Source: Adineta steineri
Taxonomy: Eukaryota; Rotifera; Eurotatoria; Adinetida; Adinetidae
Direction: 5' to 3'
Assembly: GCA_905250115.1 (NCBI GenBank)
Contig: CAJNOI010000066.1
Span: 198,145 to 262,144, forward strand
Length of the DNA stretch: 64,000 nucleotides
In this document: piece after piece, positions 1-11,427 of the stretch
Layout: every line of letters begins with the position of its first letter
Numbering within the stretch: the first letter of the stretch is position 1
Made by a program: the position numbers and the translations under genes
The notes under the pieces: generated by a model
What the model was told of the DNA's origin: nothing
Database searches by the model: none
Seen by the model: only the letters and a program-made list of their open reading frames with translations

Positions 1-138
1 TGCAATTACTTCGAGATAATCTCACTGTAAGTATTAATGTGGTAAGATATTTTTAAGATGGAATCTCTTTTTTATGTGTAGGTATGGACTAATAATCCAT
101 CTGATGCCAACGATGTGAATCAATCGGAAGAACAATAA
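1..138 (+). CDS. 14-3-3 protein, C-terminal exons only
   Basis: This is the last part of a 14-3-3 gene; the rest lies left of the window. Bases 1-26 encode QLLRDNLT, the conserved last helix of 14-3-3 proteins that lines the phosphopeptide groove. A GT-AG intron follows (27-81). The final exon (82-138) gives VWTNNPSDANDVNQSEEQ and a stop, which is the usual short acidic, variable tail. The family binds phosphoserine/threonine motifs of client proteins in the cytoplasm as dimers. Family assignment rests on the LLRDNLT-WT core, which is very characteristic. Isoform cannot be told from the tail. Confidence 0.85.
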
Positions 139-504
139 TAGCTGTAAATTTCAAATCTTTTTGTCTGTGATATTTTTGCTTTTTTTTCTGTATCACTTTT
201 CCATTAATATTATCATAAACTAGATAAAAGCAGTGGGTTTTTGAAAAAATTTCTGTTTCTTGTGAAAGTGTGAATGAGAATATGATAAGAATATTGTAAC
301 GTTATCTTGAGAGTGTGGGTATAGGGATAGAATAATGTCAATATACCAGCCACACTTATCAGTTAAGAAATATTTTATTTACATAATCATATAAGATGAT
401 TCATTTTGGAAAAAACCCGAGATGTTTATGATTCAATATTCTGAAAAGAAACGAAATAAACTTTTTTTTCTTCCTTGCATTTGATAAGATTTATTATAAT
501 AAAC
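139..504. other. Intergenic; one telomere-like motif
   Basis: This stretch is the AT-rich 3' flank of the 14-3-3 gene. At 306-358 there is a weak GT-rich/AC-rich pair (GAGAGTGTGGGTATAGGG, then AGCCACACTTATC) of the dispersed palindrome family described below. I see no gene here. Confidence 0.5.
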
Positions 505-1541
505 ATGACTGACACATTGGAGGTTGATAATACAATGTATACATTTCGTTTTACTGATTCTAATCAATGTACTTGTCTCAATAAACAGCAACTTGATTGT
601 ATTCCTTATTTATCTGTTCTTGTATCGCATAAAGATAATTTTCTGTCAAATCAAAATGAAACTGGTGAATATTTATTACATCCTCCCTTTCATTATACTT
701 GGTTTATAGCTGTTCAACATTCAATTAGTTCCGAACAACCGTATACTTTATTCACTGAACTACCAGAACATGAAAATATATATTAGGCGCAATACAACTA
801 ATTGATTATTTGGGCTGTACTTCATTCCCTTTACCTCTTTTGAAAGAAACAGATTTACTTCTCGCAACTTCTACTACTAATGAAAGACGTGTCACATATC
901 ATCGTGCTGATTTAGTAGAAACAAGAAATACAACTGCTGAATTCGTCATTGCTCTCAGTAAAAACGCATATAATTTACATGATTATAAAACAGTGAACGA
1001 AATTATTTCTTTGATTAAGATTATTCTTACTAATCCCACTGTTTATAGCTCACGATTTCGTCATCACACATTAACAGTAACGAAGGAATGTTGTTGGATG
1101 TATTTTTCTAAAGTACAGCAGCTTCAACTCTATACCACTCATAAAAATATTCAAAAACAGAGAAAGTTAAACTCTTTAATGTATTTATATAATGATAATA
1201 ATCCTCTTCCTGATGATTTCTCAAATGTATTTGTTTGGAAAGGTACTTATATAGCGTTAAAAGTAAATAATATTCGTCCATTGAACGACTTCTGGATAAT
1301 GCGATCTACGAAAAACTACACAATAAACCGTCCTACCTTCAGGGAGTTGTTCAGAGAATTATGGTCAGACAGTTTTACAACATCTTATCGCACAAATGAC
1401 ACACCAACGGAAATTAACGTAGAAAAAACAGAAAAAGAAGGTTTCTTAGCCCGATCAAGATGCTTCAATACCATCCCCCGACGACCGACTTATGATAAAT
1501 TCAAGCATCGATTCTGTTCAAAAACTAAAAAATATCGATAA
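505..1541 (+). pseudogene. Uncharacterised protein broken by a 2-bp frameshift
   Basis: Two open frames belong to one protein. The first runs from ATG 505 (MTDTLEVDNTMYTF) to a TAG at 784-786. The second continues in another frame from about 783 to the stop at 1541. The break lies in a TA dinucleotide run (about 775-785). One TA unit fewer would join the frames as ...ENI-LGAIQLIDYLGC, so a 2-bp slippage is the simplest cause. There is no GT-AG pair that could splice it out. The protein would be about 345 aa. The first half has a POZ-like feel, but I do not recognise a named domain and give no function. It could be a recent pseudogene, one broken allele, or an assembly error in a microsatellite. 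Confidence 0.6.
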
Positions 1542-1906
1542 AAACTCTTTCAAATAGCAGTTGAAGATGTGCGTGTGAACATTGTCTTTGATTTTTTTTA
1601 AATAAACGCAGTTGTATATTGCCGACATATATAGAGACAAGAGTGAGCGCATGTCTGACAATTCACAGCGATGACAGTTTTCTCTCGTAATTTTTTCAAA
1701 ATATATCCAACTTGAATGTGGGGGTGAATGGGATAAGTATAGATGAACTCTCATCCTTACCCTCATACCCACACCCTCTCGTATAGTTTGAAAAATTGAA
1801 GTAAGAGGTCATCATATCCATGATGAACTAAACTAGATTTTATTTTATTAAAAATACTACCGTTATAAAACTGATGTAATGATTTCTGTATAATAATCAA
1901 GATATT
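1542..1906. repeat. Intergenic with telomere-like palindrome (1711-1780)
   Basis: Bases 1711-1780 hold a GT-rich arm (CTTGAATGTGGGGGTGAATGG) and a CA-rich arm (CCCTCATACCCACACCCTC) separated by about 30 bp. The 5' edge CTTGA and the opposing arm are the recurrent form of the dispersed palindromes. The rest is AT-rich and without genes. Confidence 0.6.
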
Positions 1907-2353
1907 TTATCCACATGCTTCTTGTTTATATACTTGTGAACGTTCTTTATAAAAATTCGCTTGTTTCAAATATTGTTCTGCTTGTTGACGAAGATATGTT
2001 TCTATTTCTTTGAAAAGTCTTTGCAATAAATCATTTTCATGTTCAAATATTAACATTTTATCTGTAAAATCTATTGCCCAACTAGTATGACTAGATATTG
2101 AACCACAGAATAAATATATTTGATGTATATAATCATAATCATAAATTAATGGTACGACTTTTGAACCAAATGAACCAGAAAGAATAAAAAATATTGTTTC
2201 ATTGACATGATTTTCAAGAAATGTAATACATTGATTGATTTCAGCAAAGACTTTTACGCATTGTTGTTGATCTTGACTTAGTTTAGTACGAAAACTACTC
2301 ACAGGATCATTAGCATTGTCATCGAGCCACACAATTAATTGACTGCAATTCAT
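1907..2353 (-). pseudogene. Receiver-like N-terminal domain fragment
   Basis: The 148-aa frame reads MNCSQLIVWLDDNANDPVSS..., with later IFFILSGSFGSKVVPLIYDY and IHQIYLFCGS. I recognise this as the WLD...SG.G...VP..IYIFC domain that commonly precedes ADP-ribosyltransferase and kinesin-light-chain TPR domains in bdelloid proteins; its function is unknown. Here it ends shortly after the domain with a lysine/glutamine-rich tail (YLKQANFYKERSQVYKQEACG). No ART or TPR exons follow on the minus strand. It may be a short domain-only gene or a truncated copy. The intact-type TPR protein at 15.3-18.0 kb lacks exactly this domain. Recognition is from memory of the family pattern, without an alignment. 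Confidence 0.5.
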
Positions 2354-2782
2354 TACCTTTTATTATTCAACAGAAACTGAATGTAGAATGTCATTACGAC
2401 CAAACCAAAACAATATTTATATAGTTATATCGAAAAAACTTATCTCAAACGAGCCTATGCAATGGATGTTTTTTACCAACATAAAACGGTTTTTTCTCAG
2501 CCTCAGTAGTAAGAAAAGAAATGTTTTCCTTTCTTTTTCTCTGGCAGGGCTACCTTATTTTTTTCTTATCAAATGTACTCAAGAATAATCAACCTCAACA
2601 TGGTTTTTTCCACTCACGTAATCGAATGAAGCGTTAGGGGTTTTTTTCACATCAAGTATACCTTTCTTTTTGTGCTTATTATTTTTTTATCGACATAATC
2701 GATGGGAAAATTATTTTGAGGCTCTCTCCTGAGAAACGATTTCCCACTGAACATGGTCATCTTAGACTCAAATTGTTAAAGA

Positions 2783-2877
2783 TGAGTGGTGGGTGTGAGT
2801 GGGTGTAAGTGTAAATGTAGGTATTGTGTTCTTCTTCTTTTCACACCCACCCACATCAACACCCACACTCCACTTGG
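2783..2877. repeat. Telomere-like palindrome
   Basis: The left arm is GTGGGTGTGAGTGGGTGTAAGTG and its spacer is pyrimidine-rich. The right arm is CACACCCACCCACATC...ACACCCACAC. The two arms are imperfect reverse complements, so the strand can fold back. It matches the TGTGGG composition of bdelloid telomeres. Confidence 0.7.
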
Positions 2878-3057
2878 AGAAAGTAAGTGACTGTGCATGT
2901 TTTTGTTGGTAACTGATAAGAAACTTTTCGACGATGAAATATCAGGTTATCAGTGAAAATTTCCAATTATATGCTTTTCGTTACAAGAGAAGGCGTAGAA
3001 CATGAGTTTTTTCTTTTAAAATTTCCAATTTGACTGGCGTGTCGAATGACTGAGGAT

Positions 3058-3203
3058 TCTTGAGAGTGAGCGTAAGTGTGGTGCGGGTGGCTGAGGATGT
3101 GTGTGTGTGTGTGTGTGTGGTTGGTGTAGGTGGTTGCGATTGGCATGATCGTTCTTCGCTTACAGCTACACCCATCCACACTCACATTCACACCCATACT
3201 CTC
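3058..3203. repeat. Telomere-like palindrome with GT microsatellite
   Basis: The element begins with TTGAGAGTGAGCG and contains a (GT)10-like run around 3099-3118. It ends with CACACTCACATTCACACCC-ATACTCTC. The GT arm and the CA arm are about 60 bp apart. The open frames seen across it on both strands are compositional artefacts. Confidence 0.65.
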
Positions 3204-3654
3204 TTTTATATATTAAATATCTTTTCTACCAAACATGTTTCATCTATTTTCAGATTATAAATTCATCTTTTCTGTTCAAACATTTCGCATAAACTATAGC
3301 TCATCAATTAACCACCATCGTTCTAATAGTTAATTCATCATCAACAAACTTGTGAGATGTAAATTGCATTGAATAGGATGACAAAGACTAATTTAAGCAC
3401 AAATTAGTCGAGGAATTCGTAACAAAACAAGAGCAGCTTTCTTAAGTTAAAGATTTTTCATGAAATAATTATTTGAATAGATATTTATAATAAGGAATAT
3501 GGTGATTTGCTCAAAAGTAGATGTTTTATTAAATTGAAACTGATGTTTGTCTGATCTACAGATATTATTAGAAGTTTGATTGTCTTTTTAATGCTGGAAC
3601 TGTAATTCTCTTTCTCGTAGAGGAGAGTCCAGTAAACATAAATAGTTTGATTGC

Positions 3655-4170
3655 TTGCTTGCTTGTATGTCCGCAGGGTCAAAAAAGCATCGAAGAATGA
3701 TTTTTCGAAAAAGACATTTCTGGAGGTATTTCGATGCAGGGACTTCGAATCTGCTGTTAGTTTTTCAAAATTCTTTAAAAAAATTTTTTTTAGATAAAGG
3801 ACCCTTCCCAGGTCAATCACGCCCGACCGGATTCCGTCGTTTCCATATAATTCCGATCGGAACACGTCGAAATTTCACCAGAATCCTAACTAAAGGATTC
3901 CGACCTTCGGATTCTACAGGATCCGTCGAAAATCCGACCGAATTCTGTCGGATTGTAACGGATTCCGACGAAAGCCGGACCGGAATCCGTTAGTTAGGAT
4001 TGTTTCTCCTGGGTTTTTTACAAAAAAAAGTCTTTTTTATAGAAAATTTGACGAAGTGGTTTTTGAGGTCGGGGAACACGAATCTGATGTTAGTGTTTGC
4101 AAGTTATACAGGCAAAAGGTCCCGTAGCATTGGAGAACACCATTTCTACGAGAAAGAGCTAAGCGAGTCC
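3655..4170. repeat. ATTCCG-motif patch between diverged direct repeats
   Basis: From about 3815 to 3995 the core ATTCCG or its reverse complement CGGAAT recurs about ten times (GACCGGATTCCGTCG, ATAATTCCGATCGG, CCGGACCGGAATCCG). This makes a GC-rich, self-complementary island in AT-rich DNA. It is flanked by two related segments. One near 3722-3762 has GACTTCGAATCTGCTGTTAG. The other near 4058-4098 has GGAACACGAATCTGATGTTAG. I infer a small old mobile element, but no terminal repeat or coding frame is clear. Confidence 0.45.
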
Positions 4171-6198
4171 TTAGACGAGCGTTACTTGTGATATAACTGC
4201 ATCACATCTCAATCGTAATCAAATATATTGGCATTCATACCCATCTCTTCCATTTATGCTTACAAAAATACACGAGAACCATGTTTGAGATACTTCAGCT
4301 TTATTAGGACCATGAATGTGAGTGTGAGATTCTAGATCCCAAAATCAAGCAGGTGAATTTCAATCAGTATTATGATATATTAATCAAGAGAAGTGAATAA
4401 AACTTTAGAATTGATGTTCACAGTATATTTACTAAAATATCTTCATATTTCTCATACAAAGAAATACAAATTAAAAGTTAATCAACGATATCCATAACAA
4501 GTAAAATGTGTAAATGTTTTGCAGAATACCGCAATAGATCTGAAACGTCGAAAATTTCGTGAACATGAGTATGGTTGACTACTAGAGACAAACCTAGTAA
4601 AATCACAGTCAGTCTCATTTATTCACTCACACTCTCGCTCACGTTATATTGAAAAAAAGAATAACTTTTAATACATCATACGACAAAAAAAGATATTCAT
4701 ATTGGAAAACTATTAAATGGCTTCTTATTTCTAATTATGAAGAAAAGTCAGTTTGATGCTATCAGTTCATTCCTATTTTAGTATTCAGTTTTCAACATAT
4801 TACACATTGTGTTTCTTCTTAATAAATAAACTAAAATAATTATAATCGAATGGTTTACTACGCAATTCTTGACGGATTTTTCATAGACGATTTTTGTTAA
4901 CGTTGTAGTTAGAAATGTGTCAAAAAATGAGATGAAATCATGAATATTTTATTTTAAAAAAATGAAGTATTTATTAGTGAGCGAAATAAACCAAGGAAGA
5001 GTCCCCGAAGGTTCTCCACTTTTGTTTAAGATAATGAACAATAAGAAGAATTAAAATAATTATTCTTCTTATTTATAAAAGATATCCATTACAAAAATAC
5101 GTTAGTGGTAGAATACAAAGAACACATATGTATAATAGTAAAACAGAGTGAAAGAAAAAGAAAGAAATATAAAACAGAAAAGAAAAAAAAAGTACCTATG
5201 TAACAATTGTTTTTCTTATCAAAACTGTTTGCATCTTTCTTCATTCAACATTTTGGTTGCTATACTTTTTTTGGATGTTGTTAATGCCTATCAACATCGC
5301 GATAGTTTATACGTCTTAAAGATTTTCTTTGGATTGAAACATAAAGAAAGCATTTAACTTCAGTCTTGATCAATTTTCAATTCATACCCTTCTTTTCCTA
5401 GTAATAAAATAATTAAGAGAAGAATTTATATATATCTAGCATATTCCTTTTCGAGAGAGACTTTTTCTTACCAAAGAGCCATGCGACTATGAAATATTTT
5501 GTTAGAACAGCAAGAAGACTTTTGAGTCAATAATTTAAAGAATCTAGTCAGAAAAATTTGAAAAGATACCTCGCTCTCTGCCAAATCTTGGAGATTTTTT
5601 TCGAAAACTTTCAAAGTTTTATGATAAACTCGAAAAAATCTAAGTTTAACCTATTTTTCGTCTCTATTTTTCTGTCTGTAGGCTCAATAAGTTATTTTCT
5701 GTTGATATAATCTTGCGAATAGTTCACGATTTGTACATATCTATATTGATATGTGTCAGAAATTTATATTAAACTACGCCCATACTACCCTGTCTTTTTA
5801 CGTCATCAAAACAATACAACAACAGTAGATTTAAAATTATTTGTGTGTTGGTTACCATTTAAATCTCATTCCTCTTTACTCATTGCAAAATCAGAGAGAA
5901 GGATTTTAATAAAACAAACAAAAATATAATATTCTCTGTTGGTTGATTTTTCTTTCATCTATGTTGCGAAATAATCTATTAAAATTTCTTTTTTTCTCTC
6001 ATCTCAAGAGCAAACATTTCATCATCAATTATCAATGCAGTTTTTTTGTAAACTCTGAGGACAAACACACATACGTATAAAAGAAGAAACAAAATTCATT
6101 CTATATTCACTCTAAAAACATAAACGTTGAATCTCAGTTTGCTGTGTGATCGTGTATTTCATTACACAAAGAAGAAACAACAGTTGTCCACTAACATT

Positions 6199-8804
6199 AT
6201 GGAACAGGTTTTACGCCTTGTCCTTTTCATTTTATATACACTATGTTGTATGATTGATGGTGATCATTTTCGTGGTGGTATCATTTCATGGTAAGTATAC
6301 TTAAATAATGCTTGTTCTTCTAATCAACCTTGCATATTTTACTTTTTACGTTCTTCTTTTTCTTAGGCGTCCGTTAAATAATACAGTAACGGGCACGTCT
6401 ACACAGATTCTTTTACATCAAAGATACTTTTGGTATAGATTATGGGGCAGTTTTCCTGCACCTTTATGCTTCGAATCAGATATCCTTATCCAAAGACCTA
6501 TTAATGTATCCGGTGCTACTTTGCTCTGTTTAAGAAACTGCACAAGTTCTAATTATCCTACAAGTGGACTTTCAGCCAATATGATAACTTCAGATTGTGA
6601 TACAAGCTCGATCATTCAATCATGGGGTGGTGAACGCTACGATACTTTGACAATGCCTTTGACAACATCAATTACAATTGGCTATACAGGAAGTGCATGG
6701 ATGACTACACTCTGGAAAGGTTTTAGTGGTGCATGGGCAATTGTCAATCGAATGAATCTAGCTCCGAGACCTGATGGTTATATCAATTCCAGTCCTGTTA
6801 CAACTACATTACCATGTATACTTTACCAAAGAGGTGTACCAGTAGTTCATATTGTACAAATGGCAGATAATGATGGTACTGATATATTGCAATGTCGTTG
6901 GTCCAACTCGAATTCCACATATAATTACAACCGAAATGATGAATGTGGAAGTGTCTGTATGGCATTACCCCCGCCATATACACTTACCGGATCCAATTGT
7001 ACGTTAACTTTCACTCTAACAGTTGCTAATAAATATTATGCTTGTGCACTGCAAATCGAAGATTATTATGACTCTAGCTCCCCGAATCCAATGAGTTCAG
7101 TTCCAATACAATTCTTATTCTATGCATACAATATTACAGCTGGTGCATGTGCAACTGCTCCTTTAATTATTGGTGTCCGTCCAAATAGAGGTATGAATGT
7201 ATATTCTATTCTAAATTAAACTTAAACATTTAAAAATACTATCTTTTGTCTATTTAATTCTTTTTAGCTTGCATTGGAGTTCCAATTGGTAAGTGCAGTG
7301 GATGCTTTTTCTTTTCTAATATTTACAATCTATGTTTTAGGTGTTCAGCTCAATGAAACTGTACAGGTACAAACATACTGTCCTGGCCAAACAATTGTTA
7401 ATTTTGTCACTAGTTCACCTGTTGGAATGACACATAGTGCTATTAGTAATCCAAGTTCTGGTGAGTAGTGGATAGTAGTTTGTTAGAATATGCAAATTTT
7501 TGAATTTGAAATATAATATCACAGGTTTGTGGGTAATGACATTGACATGGACACCCTCATCAACACAATTAGGTCCTCAAGGTTTTTGTGCTGGTGCAAT
7601 GGACAATAGTAGTTTACAATCAGCTCCATGGTGTATTACATATCTAGTTGGCTATGACTCACCAAATTTAATTCGTCCCACATTGGTACAAGGATCAGCA
7701 AGTCCAATAGGTACTGTCTTTTCAAATCAATCGTTGTTTTCGATACAAGGTAGGCATTTTTCCGACATATAGTTTGCTTTTGTTTCTAACTTAATCTCTT
7801 ATTCTCTATTCTCTACTTTAATTAAACAGCAACAAATGCAGTTGGTCGTCCTTCTCGTAATGGAACAAATATCTGCTTTCACTTGGACACTACAAATGCA
7901 TCAGTTCTATGTTATGATGCTGGATATTCTCCAAATGTTATTTACACTGGATATACAATTGTGATTGTAACAACTATAACATGGACACCTGGTCAATCCT
8001 ATTATGTAACAATGGATAATGGATTTGCTAGTGGAAGTGTATTCTGTCGTAAGCTTTTTTTGTCTATTTTTTTTCGTTAAAGTAAAAGATTAAATATTTT
8101 TATTAAAATCGATGTAATTGAAAAGATGCTGAATCGTTAGCCATTACTGATAAAACATTTTGGCGATTCGATATCTGGAATCCAGCACTTTCAAGTACAA
8201 CTACAACAACCACTACTCCACCAACAACTCATACAGTTACAAGCCTAGGAACAACTACTACTTCAATCAATACTGCAGTAAGTTTATTTAAATTGTCATT
8301 TTTTATTCTCAATACTACACTTTTTCATAGTGTACAACAAGTGGAATAGTAGTAACTAGTACGAATGCTTCTACAACTACAACAACTGCCAGTACTACAC
8401 CTCCAACTACAGCTGGTAAGAAATGATATTTTCAATAAAATATTTCATTTTGATAGAGTACTTTATAATTGATTAATTCGTATTATAGCTCCAACAACAG
8501 CAGGCCCGACTACCACAGGCGTAACAACTGAATCAACTATTCCTGTTTTTTATCCACTAGATTTCGTAAGTTTCTATTGAAATATGATTAATATCCCTGA
8601 CATAAATACATATGTATATATTAGGAAAATGCATGTAAACAACCAGTTGCAATTATGTCAGCAGTTCTCATGGTTGCTTTCATGCCCATACATACTCTGG
8701 CAATGTATGCTGCTTTCACAAAGTTCACGAATATGTTCAAACCATCAAACATTGCCGCAAAAGCAAGACATCAACAACGAATGAAAAATATTCTTCGACG
8801 CTAA
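6199..8804 (+). CDS. Type I membrane glycoprotein, Thr-rich stalk
   Basis: Ten exons can be joined in frame: 6199-6290, 6367-7190, 7268-7288 (a 21-nt micro-exon), 7341-7460, 7525-7749, 7830-8048, about 8126 or 8141-8277, 8331-8415, 8489-8565, 8625-8804. The protein starts MEQVLRLVLFILYTLCCM, a signal peptide, followed by DHFRGGIISWRP, a motif I associate with secreted adhesin-like proteins. A Cys- and Asn-X-Ser/Thr-rich ectodomain follows. Next come two stretches of TTTTTTT/TTPPTT stalk split over three exons, a membrane helix (AIMSAVLMVAFMPIHTLAMY), and a basic tail ending KNILRR. Most introns fall after codon base one, so exons could be skipped or swapped in frame. Ligand and function are unknown. 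The exon 7 acceptor is ambiguous between two AGs in the same frame. Confidence 0.75.
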
Positions 8805-9973
8805 AGACAATTTTCTTGACACTATTTTATTTTATTTTATAATCAAGCTATTGATGAGTTTGCAAAACTAATCTTTTTTTTTATTCTCAACTAACAGTTT
8901 TCTCTATACTTTTCAAAAAATGATTTTGAGTGTTTTTTTATTTGAATACAGACATTATACTAACATTTGCGTTTAATAAAATATACACGAATTAAAAGAC
9001 AAAAATGTTTAACTAGATTCTAGAATCATATATAATAAAAGTAATATCTATAATAGAATCATTAATATCGTTGGACTAAAGAAAAAAATGCTTTTGAGTA
9101 TGATTTAAATACAACAGTATTATTGGAAATATTCATAAGATAACATTAATTAGATCTGACAAATTGTTATTAATTCATCATACCCACCCTATTTAATTGA
9201 ATACGTAAAACCTATAGTTTTGCATTCATCTGTATTCGTTTTTATTTAGTACATCAAATATTGAAAGATTCACATCGATTTTATAGTTCTTCTGTTTGTT
9301 TAATTTTATATAGAATGAAAAAACACAACAGGACATTTTCTGTCCATGCGTCTCGCTTTTTATTGTGTGTATGAGAATGAAAAAATTGTCATGAGGACTA
9401 AAAGAATTTAAATTCCATAATAAAGTAGAAATAATAAAAAGAAAGTATACAATGTGATTCTGTTTTATAGTACTTTATATGAATATATTTCAGATCAGTA
9501 TGAAATCTAGTTGAGTCTGAAATAGATTTTTTTTGTTAAAATTAAATTCTTTTTTGTACTCTGAATTAATATTACTATTAAGTTTATATACGATATTTTA
9601 TGTTTTTATGTCAATTTAAAGTTTTTTAATTTTTCAGTATTTAAAAATTGGACATGCATGAAGAGTATAGATTTACAAAGTATCATTTAAGTTATCATCC
9701 ACAATTTATGGTGTTCAATTTCTCTCACTAATAAAATGTGTTTTTATACTAATGTCTATTATATCTTTATCTCAAGAATATAAAAAATAATCTCAAAACA
9801 TAATTTAACATTAAACTCAATAAAAACTATTTAGCAGAATTATTTTAATACTTGATATGTATTTTTCATTAATAAACGTTCCCACAAATTATTCAATGAA
9901 ATCGATTATATACAATGAATTTTATATGACACGTTAAAAGTTACATTTATATATATACCTTTAATATATGTCC

Positions 9974-10042
9974 AACAACTAATTTAATTATAGATATGAA
10001 TTTATAAACTGAAAATTCATAGTTACGATTAAATTAGTTGTT
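9974..10042. repeat. Short hairpin (about 30-bp arms)
   Basis: The left arm AACAACTAATTTAATTATAG continues to GAATTT. The right arm is its reverse complement with a few changes, ending CGATTAAATTAGTTGTT. The loop is about 10 bp. It is probably a miniature element relic, and no target duplication is obvious. Confidence 0.55.
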
Positions 10043-10368
10043 ATATCAAATTTAAATAAAAATAATATAATTTAATTATATACTTTCATGTTATAGTTGA
10101 GTCTCAAGGAAAGAAATAACAGAAAAAATCTATCAAAATTTGATGAAAGGTAAATTTATAAAAACGCACATTTTTACGCGTTAGTTTCTACGTTTTGTCT
10201 GACCACGTAATTATGAATAGATAAACTATATATTAGTTAAATACAACAATCTCTGATTATTGAGTTACATGACATAATCTACTTTGCTTCTAGGAAATAA
10301 TAGATAGTACTGTATCTTTGTGAACAAGTGAGATATAGCAATAAATTTAGATTGATACCATTTCACTG

Positions 10369-10450
10369 ATGTGGGTAAGGGTGTGATTGTGGATGTGGGT
10401 ACCAGGATGAGGAAATTAGATAAAGAGAATACTCTCACCCATCCACATCC
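10369..10450. repeat. Telomere-like palindrome
   Basis: The GT arm runs TGTGGGTAAGGGTGTG then GGATGTGGGTACC. The CA arm is CTCACCCATCCACATCC. The spacer is AT-rich, about 35 bp. Confidence 0.65.
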
Positions 10451-10899
10451 TATTTTTTTTCTTCTTCAAAATTTCATTAATATGTCAATCAACCTGTTGA
10501 CTTATATTAATCAAAAAAAAATATTTGAATTGCTTCTCTTGAATGTGTGCATATTTTTTCGTAATAAAATGCATACGTAGTTGGAAAAACATAAAAAAGT
10601 TACGAATATTATTCGTTTATGAAACCAATGAAATGAATTATTTGCCAAAGCGAACATACAATCACATATACATAACAATATCAGAAATTTACAAGCTATT
10701 TGAATTTTTTTTCAAATCGTCTCTTCTAAGCAATTTCATTTCCGTAAGTTCTACTCTTAAATTATTTGAAAAAAAAGTGAAATAACTAGCTTTATTAGTT
10801 ATACATAGATCTTAAATATATAGTTGAAATATTCAGAAGAATTGAGGCATACAGAACGTCGAATACTAATATTTTGTGTTATTGTTAAGAGTATCAAAT

Positions 10900-11000
10900 T
10901 GAGAATGTGGACGATTGCGGATGTGATACAGGTGAGATAAATAAGATACATCCACATCCACACCCACACCCACACCCACACCCACACCCACACCCTCAAG
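10900..11000. repeat. Perfect (CCCACA)n interstitial telomere-type tract
   Basis: About six to seven head-to-tail CCCACA units occupy roughly 10959-10995, the complement of TGTGGG. They are preceded by a degenerate GT-rich arm (10900-10933). The tract ends CACCCTCAAG, directly next to the hairpin element at 11005. It is the cleanest telomere-type array in the window. Confidence 0.8.
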
Positions 11001-11004
11001 ATGG

Positions 11005-11150
11005 TACTATCATACTTTGTATAAAATTTATTGCCGAGTAGAGATATGGATTGAGAGTTTTATTTCAGTATAGTATGCAGATCACAATGCAATAAAACCC
11101 TCAAGTCATATCTCTACTTGGTAATAAATTTTATACAAAGTATAATAGTA
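11005..11150. mobile_element. 146-bp MITE-like inverted-repeat element
   Basis: The left end TACTATCATACTTTGTATAA and right end TTATACAAAGTATAATAGTA are inverted. The complementarity continues through AATTTATT and AGTAGAGATATG for about 60 bp per arm with a few mismatches. The central loop (about 11065-11090) is unrelated. There is no coding capacity. It abuts the CCCACA tract on its left. Confidence 0.7.
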
Positions 11151-11427
11151 CATAAATAAAAAGGAAGAAAAGACTTTTGTCCACAAATGTATCTCATATC
11201 TGGATTTATTTTTCTATAAAGACTGTTTTTTGAAAAGAATTCGAGATTTTTTCGGTATAAGTGATTTCAATCGATTAGTTTACCGACCTGACTGGATTAT
11301 CATTTCGCAACCGACTCTTCGTGCTGATCCATATTATGCCGCAAAAATCGTGTTTCGCTTAGATATGAAAAACTATTTTCACGTGTGTTTTTGTAAAACT
11401 ATAGTTGGATTCTATATTTACACTTAA

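Larger units (their letters stand above)
2354..6198. other. Long intergenic region, repeats only
   Basis: No convincing gene is visible in these 3.8 kb. It contains telomere-like palindromes at 2783-2877, 3058-3203 (with a (GT)n run near 3099-3118) and 4563-4643. A GC-richer patch of degenerate GGATTCCG-type motifs lies at 3815-3995, flanked by a diverged direct repeat. The small frames here are in low-complexity DNA. The last 150 bases before 6199 are probably the 5' region of the next gene. Confidence 0.55.
8805..11003. other. Intergenic, AT-rich; hairpin and telomere-like tracts
   Basis: No gene is visible. An inverted repeat lies at 9974-10042, with arms AACAACTAATTTAATTATAG and its near complement and a loop near 10000-10015. 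Telomere-like palindromes lie at 10369-10450 and 10900-11000. Confidence 0.55.

Noticed and set aside
11230..11427. 65-aa frame directly before the FkbM-like gene
   Set aside because: It ends right at the next ATG but in low-scoring sequence, and it has no signal peptide or domain.
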